Shown here: one piece after another, positions 1 through 8,640 of the stretch
Position numbering within the stretch: the stretch's first letter is position 1
Layout of the letters: each line of letters begins with the position of its first letter
From: Nostoc sp. JL34
GTDB taxonomy: Bacteria > Cyanobacteriota > Cyanobacteriia > Cyanobacteriales > Nostocaceae
Direction of reading: 5' to 3'
DNA length: 34,784 nucleotides
NCBI RefSeq assembly: GCF_017114945.1
Contig: NZ_JABXKQ010000173.1
Location: 1 to 34,784 of the forward strand
The notes under the pieces: model-generated
Told to the model about the DNA's origin: nothing
Seen by the model: only the letters and a program-made list of their open reading frames with translations
The model's database searches: none
Position numbers and translations under genes: made by a program

Positions 1-199
1 AAGATAATATTCTTATTCTTACTAAGTGTACCTCTTAACAGCAGGAAGCGCTGTATATAGTCGTAAAAAGGACTAAATATTTCTCTTTACTCCCCCTACC
101 TAAGAAGGCTCATTTCACGATGATCTGACTTTTTCGCGTTGCTCCCCAAGGGAAGACGCTAAAAGCGATCTGCCTTCTGTAAGAACTGCCTCTTTCAAC

Positions 200-853
200 T
201 TATTCCCAATATGTCTCCCAATCATCCTTGAAAGCTTGCTGTAATTTTTCCATATAAGCATACGTTTTTATTTTAACCATCCATAGGTTATTACTATTGC
301 TGCTGCCTCCTTTACAGATAACACCTTCCGCTACACCATATTTACCTTCTCGGACATCATCAATAAATTGACTTGTTAGCTTACCACGATAAACAACCTG
401 TGCAATATCTAAGTGACTAAAATCTTGAATAAATTGTTCGGGATTAATAATATGTTTCTCTGTTTGTACATCAAATAAAATTAGTTTTTTTTGATCATCC
501 TTTCGATGCATTCCGGCAAACGAGTTAGTTCCAAATAACTCTGTAAACACAGTAATTTCTGGGTATTGATAATTTAAATTCTCTCTAAATAGTCTTTCTA
601 AAGACTTGGCAAAATCTCTATTAAAAATCTCAGCAGCTTCTTCTAAACCTGGATGTGCTTTGTTGAATTGTGCAATCCCCATATCATCCAAATCAAACCG
701 ATCCCGACGTGTACCAAAGGCATACCACCCAAGCTCCGGTTCCCAAACCCAGTGGAGATTTGTACCATCATATTTCTCGAAAGCTATACAGCGCTCCCAA
801 GGGCAATTTTTGCTATCTGGGATTTTAGGATAAACAAGTTGGACTCGTGCCAT
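200..853 (-). CDS. RNA ligase family protein (stand-alone nucleotidyltransferase core)
   Basis: This 217-residue protein carries the motifs of covalent nucleotidyltransferases of the RNA/DNA ligase superfamily. Motif I is EKYDGTN with the predicted adenylated lysine at residue 27. An FTELFG segment and LFDV fit motifs III and IIIa, EGVICKG near 176-182 fits motif IV, and the lysines of MVKIK near 192-196 fit motif V. The family joins or seals nicked RNA using ATP. The protein is only the catalytic core, with no C-terminal domain like those of T4 Rnl1 or Rnl2, so its substrate cannot be told from sequence. The gene diverges from the glycosyltransferase and its start lies 175 bases from that gene's GTG. 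The ATG is chosen because the N-terminus reads directly into motif I at the usual distance. The ligase-family call is firm; a role in RNA repair is inference. Confidence 0.85.
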   Translation of the reverse strand: MARVQLVYPKIPDSKNCPWERCIAFEKYDGTNLHWVWEPELGWYAFGTRRDRFDLDDMGIAQFNKAHPGLEEAAEIFNRDFAKSLERLFRENLNYQYPEITVFTELFGTNSFAGMHRKDDQKKLILFDVQTEKHIINPEQFIQDFSHLDIAQVVYRGKLTSQFIDDVREGKYGVAEGVICKGGSSNSNNLWMVKIKTYAYMEKLQQAFKDDWETYWE

Positions 854-1028
854 ATTAATGTATTAGATTGGTCAGAAAATGTTGCTCTGATTAACATCGA
901 AACTTTCTTGGGACAGCACTTGGTCAGATCCTATCACTTGCCTACCGAAATCGCTCGGTGCGACATCACAAGCGGTAACGTATATCATCAACCCCTAAGC
1001 CACGAACCGAAAGGATATAGCAAATAAA

Positions 1029-2312
1029 GTGGGAAGAAGCACTTATCAGCCCAGTAAAAATATTAGCTTTCATCGCCGTCTCAAAGCAACCATAGTAGTT
1101 TTATTAGTTTGGGGTGGCGTGAGTTTGCTGCACTGGCTACCAGAAACACAATGGTTGATGCTCGGATTAACGGCAATCCTGACTGTGCAAACGTTAAGGA
1201 TGCTGTTAGCAAAACCAGCCGCGGTGGTGATAGAGAGTGAGATTTATTTACCGCCAGTCTCGATTTTAGTTCCGGCTAAAAATGAAAGTTCAGTCTTGGC
1301 TGATCTAGTTTACAGCTTATGCCAATTGAATTATCCCAGCGATTCCCTAGATATCTGGGTTGTTGATGACGGTAGTACCGATGAAACCCCCCAGGTTTTG
1401 AGGGAATTACAAACTCAATTTCCATCTTTGCAAGTTCATCGACGGGAATCAAAAGGTGGTAAATCAGGGGCTTTGAATGCGGTGTTTCCCTTTACGCAAG
1501 GGGAAATTATTCTAGTCTGCGATGCAGATGCTCAATTACCTGTCAATTTTCTCCAACAAACACTACCTCTATTTCAGAAGCAAGCGATCGGTGCAGTGCA
1601 AGTACGAAAAGCGATTTCTAATGCTAATACCAATTTCTTAACCCGTTGTCAGCAGATGGAAATGAATTGTGATAGCTTTCTACAAACCCATCGCATTGCT
1701 ATTGGTGGAATGTCTGAACTACGCGGTAATGGGATGTTGGTTCGTCGGGAATTGTTAGAAAAGTGTCAAGGTTGGAATGAGAACACTGTCACTGATGATT
1801 TGGATCTTTGCTTCAAACTCTATTTAGCAGGTGCAGAAATTGAGTTTATTACAGTTTCATCAATTCAGGAAGAAGGTGTAACTACTTGGGAAAAACTTTG
1901 GAATCAACGTTGTCGTTGGGCTGAAGGTGGCTATCAGCGTTACCTAGATTATTTTCCGCAAATTCTTACTTTAGGTTGGGCAAAAGAAATTGATTTACTA
2001 TTGTTTTTTCTATTACAATTTATTCTACCAATTGGACTAATACCCGACTTACTTTGGACAATATTTTATAGCCATCATCCAGTTCTGTTTCCCCTCCAGA
2101 CACTACTCAGCATCATTTTGACAATTGCCTTTATGGCTGGACTTTACCAATTTAAAAATTTACGAGGATGGTCTTTGCTTTGGGCAACAATTCAAGGGTC
2201 ATTATACATGGTGCATTGGATTCCTGTGATGATTGTGACAACTTCAAAGATGTGTGTGCAAACGGAGCGATCGCGCTGGGTTAAAACTGAACATCGGGGT
2301 GGAACGGCATAA
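1029..2312 (+). CDS. membrane glycosyltransferase, family 2
   Basis: A 427-residue GT-A fold glycosyltransferase that probably transfers a sugar from a nucleotide sugar to a polysaccharide or lipid at the inner membrane. Hydrophobic segments lie near residues 20-35 and 42-60. The catalytic domain has VVDDGSTDE (about 111-119), a DAD metal-binding motif (165-167), a TDD acceptor-site motif (about 255-257) and QRCRW (about 293-297). The QxxRW signature is typical of processive synthases such as the BcsA/IcaA type. At least two more membrane helices lie in the last 100 residues. The start is GTG, preceded by AAAGGA about 12 bases upstream; no in-frame ATG precedes the first hydrophobic segment. 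It has no polysaccharide-cluster partners here, so the product is unknown. Confidence 0.88.
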   Translation: MGRSTYQPSKNISFHRRLKATIVVLLVWGGVSLLHWLPETQWLMLGLTAILTVQTLRMLLAKPAAVVIESEIYLPPVSILVPAKNESSVLADLVYSLCQLNYPSDSLDIWVVDDGSTDETPQVLRELQTQFPSLQVHRRESKGGKSGALNAVFPFTQGEIILVCDADAQLPVNFLQQTLPLFQKQAIGAVQVRKAISNANTNFLTRCQQMEMNCDSFLQTHRIAIGGMSELRGNGMLVRRELLEKCQGWNENTVTDDLDLCFKLYLAGAEIEFITVSSIQEEGVTTWEKLWNQRCRWAEGGYQRYLDYFPQILTLGWAKEIDLLLFFLLQFILPIGLIPDLLWTIFYSHHPVLFPLQTLLSIILTIAFMAGLYQFKNLRGWSLLWATIQGSLYMVHWIPVMIVTTSKMCVQTERSRWVKTEHRGGTA

Positions 2313-2398
2313 AAAATTAAGCATAATGTTAAATTTATCAAATTGTCAGATAATTGGAGCAACTTGTAGGATTATTTTAGTTGAGCAGAGGGGCTTAA

Positions 2399-3691
2399 AT
2401 GTCTAAAGTAGAAGGCTTTAGGGTAAGAAATTATAGAGTTCTTCGCGATATCACTTTGGGAAAGTTGTGGAACACACAGAATGCCAAGCCATTAACGCCA
2501 ATGACGGCCGTAATCGGTAAGAATGGTGTGGGAAAAAGTACCATTTTTGACACTTTTGGTTTTCTTGCAGACTGCTTGAAAAATGGAGTAGAGGAAGCGT
2601 GCGATTCTCGTGGTCGTGGGGGTTTTGAGAGAATTCGTTCCCAAGGGCAAGAGGGAAGTATTGAGTTTGATATTTATTATAAAGAGGATGGTAATGCCCG
2701 GCCAATTACCTATGAGTTGGCGATAGATATTGACTCCTCTGGAAGACCTTATGTAAAGAGGGAAAGACTCAGACAACGAAGAAAAGGACAAAGCAAGGGA
2801 CAACCTTTTTCTTTTCTAATACTCAATGAAGGTAGAGGAATTGCATGGAAAGGTGAACAAGAAGGCAAACAAGTTGAGGAAGAAAAAGGTGATTTTGATT
2901 TGTCAAAGTTAATAGAAAAAATACAGATAGGTGAAGGGGAAGAGGAAAGTAAGGAAACAGAGGTAGTTGAACTTGACGATAAGCGAAAACTGGGAATTGC
3001 AACTTTGGGATCACTCAAACAACACCCAAGAATTTCTGTATTTCGGAGATTTATTGAAGGATGGTATTTAAGCTATTTTACTCCAGATGCTGCACGAAGT
3101 TTGCCTCTGGCTGGGCCACAAAAGCATTTGAATATTCATGGCGATAATCTGGGAAATGTAGTTCAGTTTATGGAGAGAGAACATCCTAAAAAGTTTCAAT
3201 CCATACTTGAAAAGATATCTAGCAAAATTCCAGGTGTCAACAAGATTAGTACCGAAAGAAGTCCAGACGGAAGACTCCTACTGCGTTTCAACGACAAGGG
3301 TTTTCAAGACCCATTTTATGCTCAAAATATGTCAGATGGAACACTTAAGGTATTCGCTTATCTCCTCTTGTTAGAAGATCCCTCACCACCACCATTTTTG
3401 TGTATTGAAGAACCAGAAAATGGACTTTACCATAAACTTTTAGAAACCCTAGCGCGAGAATTTCGGGAACACGCTACAGGTCAGAAAGGTGGATCGCAAA
3501 TATTTGTAACAACACATCAGCCATATTTTGTAGATGCCCTTGAACCTGACGAGGTTTGGGTCTTGGAAAAGGGTGAGGATGGATTTGCGAAAATTAAGCG
3601 AGCTAGTGAAGATCCTCTGATCAATAACCTTGTTTCTGAAGGTTTACCTCTTGGCGGACTTTGGTACAGTGACTATTTGGATGCAAGTTGA
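2399..3691 (+). CDS. AAA family ATPase (OLD/RecF-like, AAA_21 type)
   Basis: A 430-residue ABC/SMC-like ATPase without a coiled coil. The first residues (EGFRVRNYRVLRDITLG) are the typical start of RecF/OLD-like ATPases. Walker A is GKNGVGKST (40-48). The MSDGT signature is near 311, Walker B is FLCIEEPENG (about 334-343), and an H-loop THQPYF lies near 371. Residues about 125-200 form a charged Lys/Glu-rich insertion. The start is supported by the N-terminal motif. The downstream gene begins 4 bases after the stop (or overlaps it by 11 bases), so the two are surely co-translated. ATPases of this type are paired with Toprim-like or other effector proteins in several phage-defence systems (PARIS, Gabija, OLD families). 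A defence role here is inferred from this arrangement only. Confidence 0.88.
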   Translation: MSKVEGFRVRNYRVLRDITLGKLWNTQNAKPLTPMTAVIGKNGVGKSTIFDTFGFLADCLKNGVEEACDSRGRGGFERIRSQGQEGSIEFDIYYKEDGNARPITYELAIDIDSSGRPYVKRERLRQRRKGQSKGQPFSFLILNEGRGIAWKGEQEGKQVEEEKGDFDLSKLIEKIQIGEGEEESKETEVVELDDKRKLGIATLGSLKQHPRISVFRRFIEGWYLSYFTPDAARSLPLAGPQKHLNIHGDNLGNVVQFMEREHPKKFQSILEKISSKIPGVNKISTERSPDGRLLLRFNDKGFQDPFYAQNMSDGTLKVFAYLLLLEDPSPPPFLCIEEPENGLYHKLLETLAREFREHATGQKGGSQIFVTTHQPYFVDALEPDEVWVLEKGEDGFAKIKRASEDPLINNLVSEGLPLGGLWYSDYLDAS

Positions 3692-3695
3692 GTAT

Positions 3696-4343
3696 ATGCA
3701 CTTTGAGATACTCGTTGAGGATATTTCCGGCAAAATTGCTCTTGAGATTCTTGTCCCAAAAATTATTAACACCGAACAACACACATTTAATATCCATCAT
3801 TACAAAGGAATAGGGCGTATTCCTAAAAATCTAACATCTACTTCTGATCCCAAAAAACGAATTTTGCTCGACCAGTTACCACGACTTATTCAAGGGTACG
3901 GTAAAACATTATCTTATTTCCCTGCTGTCCTCATAATCATTTGCGATCTTGATGACCGATGCCTGAGTGCTTTTCGCAAAGAACTACTTGAACTCGTAAA
4001 TTATTGTAATCCTAAGCCAAAGACACAATTTTGCATCGCTATTGAGGAAGGAGAAGCATGGTACTTAGGTGATTTAGCAGCAGTGAAGGCAGCTTATCCG
4101 AGTGCAAAACAAGCAGTTCTAAATTCATATACCAACGATGAGATTTGTGGCACATGGGAGAAGTTAGCTGACGCAGTATATTCTGGTGGTCGCCAAAAGT
4201 TATCTAAACTTGCTTATCAGGCAATTGGTAAAGAGAAAGCAACTTGGGCTGAAAAAATATCTCCCCTTATGGACATTGACAATAATCAATCACCAAGTTT
4301 CTGCTATTTTCGGGATCAGCTTCGACGTTTAAGTGGGCAGTAG
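3696..4343 (+). CDS. DUF4276-like protein, partner of the AAA ATPase (Toprim-like candidate)
   Basis: I recognise the DUF4276 pattern: the opening HFEILVEDISGK, the middle KGIGRIPKNL, and IEEGEAWYLGD. Counting from the ATG at 3696 the protein has 215 residues. Glu8 in the opening VED motif, the acidic run CDLDD (84-87) and the IEEGE glutamates (117-120) have the spacing and setting of the metal-binding acidic residues of Toprim nucleases; that match is inference. An upstream in-frame ATG at 3681 would overlap the ATPase gene by 11 bases. The one at 3696 is preferred because it starts exactly at the conserved beta strand. The protein has no signal peptide or membrane segment. With the ATPase it forms a two-gene unit comparable in layout to PARIS (AriA ATPase plus AriB, a DUF4435 Toprim protein), but it is a different family. 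Confidence 0.75.
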   Translation: MHFEILVEDISGKIALEILVPKIINTEQHTFNIHHYKGIGRIPKNLTSTSDPKKRILLDQLPRLIQGYGKTLSYFPAVLIIICDLDDRCLSAFRKELLELVNYCNPKPKTQFCIAIEEGEAWYLGDLAAVKAAYPSAKQAVLNSYTNDEICGTWEKLADAVYSGGRQKLSKLAYQAIGKEKATWAEKISPLMDIDNNQSPSFCYFRDQLRRLSGQ

Positions 4344-4367
4344 AGCAAGCAAGGGCAACAAACAATT

Positions 4368-6074
4368 ATGTTAGATTTGCTGATTCAAAACGGGTTAATT
4401 TTCGATGGCTTAGGCTCTCCACCTGTTCGCGGAGATATCGGCATTCAAAACGGCCGCATTGTCACACTTGCACCCTCCTTAACTAACCCAGCGCGTGAAG
4501 TGGTTGATGCTTCTGGGTTATGGGTGACACCGGGATTTATAGATATTCATACTCATTACGATTTAGAGTTAGAAATTGCACCAGGATTGAGCGAATCAGT
4601 GCGTCATGGTGTTACCAGCGTGGTTATTGGTAACTGTAGCTTGTCTGTTGCGATCGCAGAACCCCAAATCCTGGCTGATATTTTTCAGAGGGTAGAGACA
4701 CTTTCCCATCGGCTGATTGCAAAATGGCTACAAAAGTCGGTTTCCTGGCAGACACCAGCAGAATATTTACAGCATTTGCAACAGTTACCCCTTGGCCCTA
4801 ATGTTGCCCCAATGTTTGGACACAGTGCCTTACGCGCTCATGTGATGGGATTAGAACGCAGTTTAACGGTTCAGCCGACAAAATTTGAACTAAATCTTAT
4901 GCAGCGCATAGCCACAGATGCAATAGATGCTGGCTTTATTGGCATTTCTATTGATATGTTTCCCTGGCATCGGATGAGTGGAGAATGGCAAGGCTGTACA
5001 ATTCCTTCTCAACACGCCAAATTTAAAGAATATGCAATGTTGGCAGATTTGTGTCGTCGTAGCCAACGCGTTTTTCAAGTCACACCCAATTTACACCGAC
5101 TTGCTTCCTTTGTGGATATTCTGCGTATGGGTTCAGGGATTGGACAAAAACCACTGCGGCTAACTGTCCTCTCTGCTTTAGATGCCGTACACGATCGCAA
5201 ACTATGGCGAATATTTTCTCCCCTACTTTTTATTTGGAATCGGCTTCTAAATGGGAATGTGCGTTTTCAAACCCTAACCGAACCCTTCACCATTTACTCT
5301 GACGGATGTGTGACTCCCTTATTTGAAGAATTTTCCACAGGCGCACAACTCAATGGTTGTCAGTCACGAGAAGAAAGACAACAACTATGGACATCGGAAA
5401 TATTTCGTCGTCAGTTTCGCCAAGAATGGCTGAGTAAACGGCGTAAATCATTCCATCGTCGATTAGATTTGATGGAAGTTATTCACTGTCCCGAAGCAAA
5501 TTGGCAAGGGTTAAGTTTTGCAGAAATTGCTCGTCAAAAGCAACAAGAACCAGTGGATTTATTTATCCACGCATTACAAAAATACGATACAGATTTACGT
5601 TGGGTGGCGACAGGAGCAAACGATCGCCTAAAACCCCGTTTAGCGATGATGCGGCATCCGCATATTTTGCCTGGTTTTACCGATGCTGGCGCTCATGTCC
5701 GCAACTTGGGCTACTATGATGGAGCTTTGTCTCTGCTCAAACAAGCAGTTGCAACCAAGTTCCTTTCACCTGAAGCTGCGATTTGCCGCGTTACCGGAGA
5801 ACCTGCTGGTTGGTTTCGTCTGGATACGGGAGTTATCAAAGTTGGTGCCAAAGCAGATATAGTTTTACTCGATCCCAATGCTTTAAATCAGCCAATTAGC
5901 CCGCAAGTGCAGATATCAGATCCCGTTTTAGATGGTGAACCTCGGATGGTTAAGCGTGGTTCGGATGAGATTGTGCAAGGGGTTTATATTAATGGGGTTC
6001 GGGTTGTTTGTCGGGGAAAGGTGAGCGATCGCTTGGGGCGTGAAAAGTTGGGAACTGTTTTGTTTTCTGTTTGA
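4368..6074 (+). CDS. N-acyl-D-amino-acid deacylase-type amidohydrolase
   Basis: A 568-residue member of the amidohydrolase superfamily resembling D-aminoacylases, which hydrolyse N-acyl-D-amino acids to the free D-amino acid. The metal motif HTH is at 61-63 within GFIDIHTHYDLE. GNCSLS (cysteine near 90) matches the bridging-cysteine region of D-aminoacylase. FTDAGAH near residue 439 carries the conserved aspartate. The C-terminal segment GAKADIVLLDPN (about 498-509) is the standard return to the small beta domain. The protein is somewhat longer than the usual 480-550 residues. It starts 24 bases after the DUF4276-like gene on the same strand and could be co-transcribed with it. Nothing else ties its function to that module. 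The true substrate could instead be another cyclic or acyl amide. Confidence 0.82.
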   Translation: MLDLLIQNGLIFDGLGSPPVRGDIGIQNGRIVTLAPSLTNPAREVVDASGLWVTPGFIDIHTHYDLELEIAPGLSESVRHGVTSVVIGNCSLSVAIAEPQILADIFQRVETLSHRLIAKWLQKSVSWQTPAEYLQHLQQLPLGPNVAPMFGHSALRAHVMGLERSLTVQPTKFELNLMQRIATDAIDAGFIGISIDMFPWHRMSGEWQGCTIPSQHAKFKEYAMLADLCRRSQRVFQVTPNLHRLASFVDILRMGSGIGQKPLRLTVLSALDAVHDRKLWRIFSPLLFIWNRLLNGNVRFQTLTEPFTIYSDGCVTPLFEEFSTGAQLNGCQSREERQQLWTSEIFRRQFRQEWLSKRRKSFHRRLDLMEVIHCPEANWQGLSFAEIARQKQQEPVDLFIHALQKYDTDLRWVATGANDRLKPRLAMMRHPHILPGFTDAGAHVRNLGYYDGALSLLKQAVATKFLSPEAAICRVTGEPAGWFRLDTGVIKVGAKADIVLLDPNALNQPISPQVQISDPVLDGEPRMVKRGSDEIVQGVYINGVRVVCRGKVSDRLGREKLGTVLFSV

Positions 6075-6624
6075 AATATTTCACGCACAGGCGCGGAGAG
6101 AAGTTTGAGAGTTTAGCATTGAATTGCTTTTTGACAGAAGAGGGCTATCTTGCCCCTGATATTCAGCTATGCTATATCTACGCTAATTGATGCCTGCTTA
6201 GACAATCAATTTCAGGGTAAATAGGTAAAAACAACTTAGAAAGTTTGTTGATAACTTTAAAGAAATCCTGCAAGACTATAACTAATTCATGATTTTTTTA
6301 TAAATATTGTTTATATATATAAACACATGAAAAATATTGTATATTGAAAAGCTTGATAATTCTAGTAATAAAGGCTATATCCCGAATGAAATTCCATATA
6401 TTTACTTACTAAGATTAGTTCGGCAAAATGAGCCATATAAATACTGAATCAAGAGCAAAAAAATTGTCATGTGGAGATGCTATCTTTCAAAAGTTGGATT
6501 GTCAAGTCTGTATTTATACATTTTTTAGATTAATCTAATTAATAGCTCGAGCCAGAAACAGTATGATTTTCTGGTTCAAGAATTAACAAGTTAACTTTCG
6601 TATTTATTTTGGAGAATAACGATT
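6075..6624 (+). promoter_or_regulatory. 550-base AT-rich leader region upstream of the GG-leader peptide gene
   Basis: No convincing gene lies here. The stretch is strongly AT-rich. It contains a perfect 18-base palindrome, TGTTTATATATATAAACA, at 6308-6325, which could be an operator or a cruciform. A short open frame at 6428-6538 (36 codons) has no ribosome binding site. TGGAG at 6610-6614, ten bases before the ATG at 6625, is a good Shine-Dalgarno for the peptide gene. The peptide promoter should lie here, but I cannot place its -10 with confidence. Confidence 0.4.
6308..6325. repeat. 18-bp perfect palindrome
   Basis: TGTTTATATATATAAACA reads identically on both strands. It lies 300 bases upstream of the peptide precursor gene in an AT-rich, gene-free stretch. 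It could be a repressor or activator operator. Because the centre is a simple TA run, chance in AT-rich DNA is also possible. Confidence 0.4.
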
Positions 6625-6900
6625 ATGTCTATTAACAAAAATGAAAGCCTGAAAATTGAAAACCAAGAAGAATTGTTTGAAGTCTTATCAGATGAATGCT
6701 GCGAACAATTGACAGGAGGTAAAAGTTGGTGGAAGAAAGCTATAAAAGTAGTCTCACATGCCACAATAAAAACTTTGAATAATGCAGGCAATGGAGTGAC
6801 TCAGGCTGGAGGCATGACAGCACTTGGACTCTACACAGCAGGTGAGCTAGCTTTAGAAGCAACTGGAATGGTGGGAGAGGGCCAATTAGACGGAAATTAG
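6625..6900 (+). CDS. double-glycine leader peptide (bacteriocin-type precursor)
   Basis: A 91-residue precursor. Residues 1-32 look like a class II bacteriocin leader: acidic, with ELFEVLSDE and ending LTGG at 29-32. The predicted 59-residue core starts KSWWKKAIKVV, a cationic amphipathic stretch, and continues into a Gly/Ala-rich part with several small-residue motifs. The core has no cysteine; both cysteines (25, 26) are in the leader. A lanthionine or disulfide product is therefore unlikely and the mature peptide is probably unmodified. The start has a good TGGAG site ten bases upstream. The gene ends in its own terminator and is followed by an HlyD adaptor and, on the other strand, a C39 exporter that would cut after the GG. 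It may belong with the GG-leader bacteriocins of cyanobacteria; the target and any immunity protein are unknown. Confidence 0.82.
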   Translation: MSINKNESLKIENQEELFEVLSDECCEQLTGGKSWWKKAIKVVSHATIKTLNNAGNGVTQAGGMTALGLYTAGELALEATGMVGEGQLDGN

Positions 6901-6967
6901 ACTAAGAAAACTTAAACAAGTTATCTACCTCATTTCTCAACTCTAGCCGAGAAATAAAGTTACTCAA

Positions 6968-7005
6968 CTCTGCCTCCTTCAAACAATTAAAGGCAGAGCT
7001 TTTTG
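6968..7005 (+). terminator. rho-independent terminator after the peptide gene
   Basis: CTCTGCCT (6968-6975) pairs with AGGCAGAG (6991-6998) across a 15-base loop and is followed at once by CTTTTTGC. The position, 68 bases after the peptide stop and 67 bases before the HlyD start, suggests that most transcripts end after the peptide. The adaptor would then be read at a lower level or from its own promoter. Confidence 0.75.
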
Positions 7006-7071
7006 CTTACTACACTTCAAGTGCAACTAGAACTTTTATAACTTCTTAAAATTGTCTTCTTCTACTTAACT

Positions 7072-8640
7072 ATGACTAATGTCGATATCTCTTTCGTCCC
7101 AAATTCTCATTCCTTCCCCAAGGTAGAAAAAGCAATACCTCAGCCAGAAGAAATTAATCTTAACTCTCTAGCTGCTGCTAGTCCAGAAGACTTTTTACCT
7201 CCGATCGGTAAATGGACAACTATTGGCGGTTTGATACTTATAGCTACCTTTGTTGCAGGCGTTACCTTTGCAAGTATCCTCAAATATAAAACTACGGTTA
7301 AAGTAGCTGCTACCATTCGTCCTGCTGGAGAACTACGCCTAGTACAAGCTCCGATGGAAGGGATAATAAAAGATATTTTAGTCAAAGGAAATCAGCAAGT
7401 TAAACAAGGAGATATCATCGCTATACTTGATGGCTCTCGCTTACAAACTAAAAAAAGTCAACTTCTTGGCAATATTCAACAAACTACAGTTCAATCAACT
7501 CAAATAACTGCTCAAATTTCTGCTTTAGATAGACAGATTCAAGCAGAAAACGAACAAACAAACCGTGCCACATCTGCTGCTCAAGCTGAATTGCAACGCA
7601 CTCAAACGGATTATCGCAATAGTGAAATTAGTACCAGCACGGAAGTAGAAGAATTAGTAGCTAACTTAAAATTAGTTCAAGATGATTTAGAAACAGCCAA
7701 AGCAGAATTAAAGTCGGCTCAAGCGAATTCACTCGCAACCCAAGCTTCATTCAAAGGAGCGATCGTCAAACGCGATCGCTATAAACCGATAGTCAAATCT
7801 GGTGCGCTTTCTCAAGACGCATACGAAGAAGTAACTCTCGCAGTTCAACAACAACAACAAGCACTCTTGTCTCAATTGGCAATAGTAGAAGCTCACAAGC
7901 AAACTGTAGAAAAGCAACAAAGAGCTGTTGAAGCAGCCCAAGCAAGGCTAAAAAAAGCTAAAACTACCCTTAACTCTACAGCAGGAGTGGCGATCGCTCG
8001 TGAAAGAATTGCTCAAGAAAAAGCTAGAGGAGAAGCAACTTTATCTAGACTCCAGCAAGAAAGAGAACAGCTTATTCAACGACGAACAGAATTAGAAAAT
8101 CAATTAAACAGCTACCAAAAAGAACTCAAACAAATAGAAATTGAACTTCAAAATATCATAATTCGTGCTTCTGCCTCTGGCACAATAGCACAACTCAATC
8201 TACGAAATATCTCCCAAGTCATTAGTTCTGGACAGATGATTGCCCAAATTGCTCCTAGTGAAGCACCATTGGAAATCAAAGCCGATATTCCTGCTGAGGA
8301 AATCAGTAAAATTCGGCTGGGACAAAAAGTATATATGCGCGTATCTGCTTGTCCCTATCCTGACTATGGTTCTTTACAAGGAACAGTGAGCAGCATTTCT
8401 CCAGATGCAATAGAACCTCAATCTAATTTAAATTCTTCTAACTCTTCTTTCGGGATGGGACAAATTTCACAAACAGGTAGTTACAAGGTGAATATTAAAC
8501 CAGAAAACTATGTATTGAAGATTGCAGAAAAAGAATGTACTATCCAATTAGGAATGGAAGGAAGCGCTGATATTATCTCTAAAGAGGAAACTGCATTGCA
8601 ATTTATTTTGAGAAAAGCAAGATTAATAACCAATATATGA
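7072..8640 (+). CDS. HlyD family periplasmic adaptor of the peptide exporter
   Basis: A 522-residue membrane fusion protein linking an inner-membrane exporter to an outer-membrane channel. A cytoplasmic N-terminus of about 46 residues is followed by one membrane helix (about 47-70). Next come the first half of a lipoyl-like domain (VQAPMEGIIKDILVKGNQQVKQGD), a long Gln/Glu/Ala/Lys-rich coiled coil (about 130-360), the second lipoyl half (IIRASASGTIAQL), and a beta-barrel domain (IPAEEISKIRLGQKV). The length matches HlyD-type adaptors of type 1 and bacteriocin export, not RND pumps. No clear Shine-Dalgarno precedes the ATG. Its neighbours, a GG-leader peptide before it and a C39 ABC exporter facing it, show that its cargo is probably that peptide. 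The outer-membrane partner is not adjacent; a TolC gene 10 kb away belongs to another operon. Confidence 0.9.
   Translation: MTNVDISFVPNSHSFPKVEKAIPQPEEINLNSLAAASPEDFLPPIGKWTTIGGLILIATFVAGVTFASILKYKTTVKVAATIRPAGELRLVQAPMEGIIKDILVKGNQQVKQGDIIAILDGSRLQTKKSQLLGNIQQTTVQSTQITAQISALDRQIQAENEQTNRATSAAQAELQRTQTDYRNSEISTSTEVEELVANLKLVQDDLETAKAELKSAQANSLATQASFKGAIVKRDRYKPIVKSGALSQDAYEEVTLAVQQQQQALLSQLAIVEAHKQTVEKQQRAVEAAQARLKKAKTTLNSTAGVAIARERIAQEKARGEATLSRLQQEREQLIQRRTELENQLNSYQKELKQIEIELQNIIIRASASGTIAQLNLRNISQVISSGQMIAQIAPSEAPLEIKADIPAEEISKIRLGQKVYMRVSACPYPDYGSLQGTVSSISPDAIEPQSNLNSSNSSFGMGQISQTGSYKVNIKPENYVLKIAEKECTIQLGMEGSADIISKEETALQFILRKARLITNI

Noticed and set aside
653..1027. 124-codon open frame overlapping the RNA ligase gene on the other strand
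   Set aside because: No start signal or family motif; it is a mirror of the ligase gene and runs into non-coding DNA.
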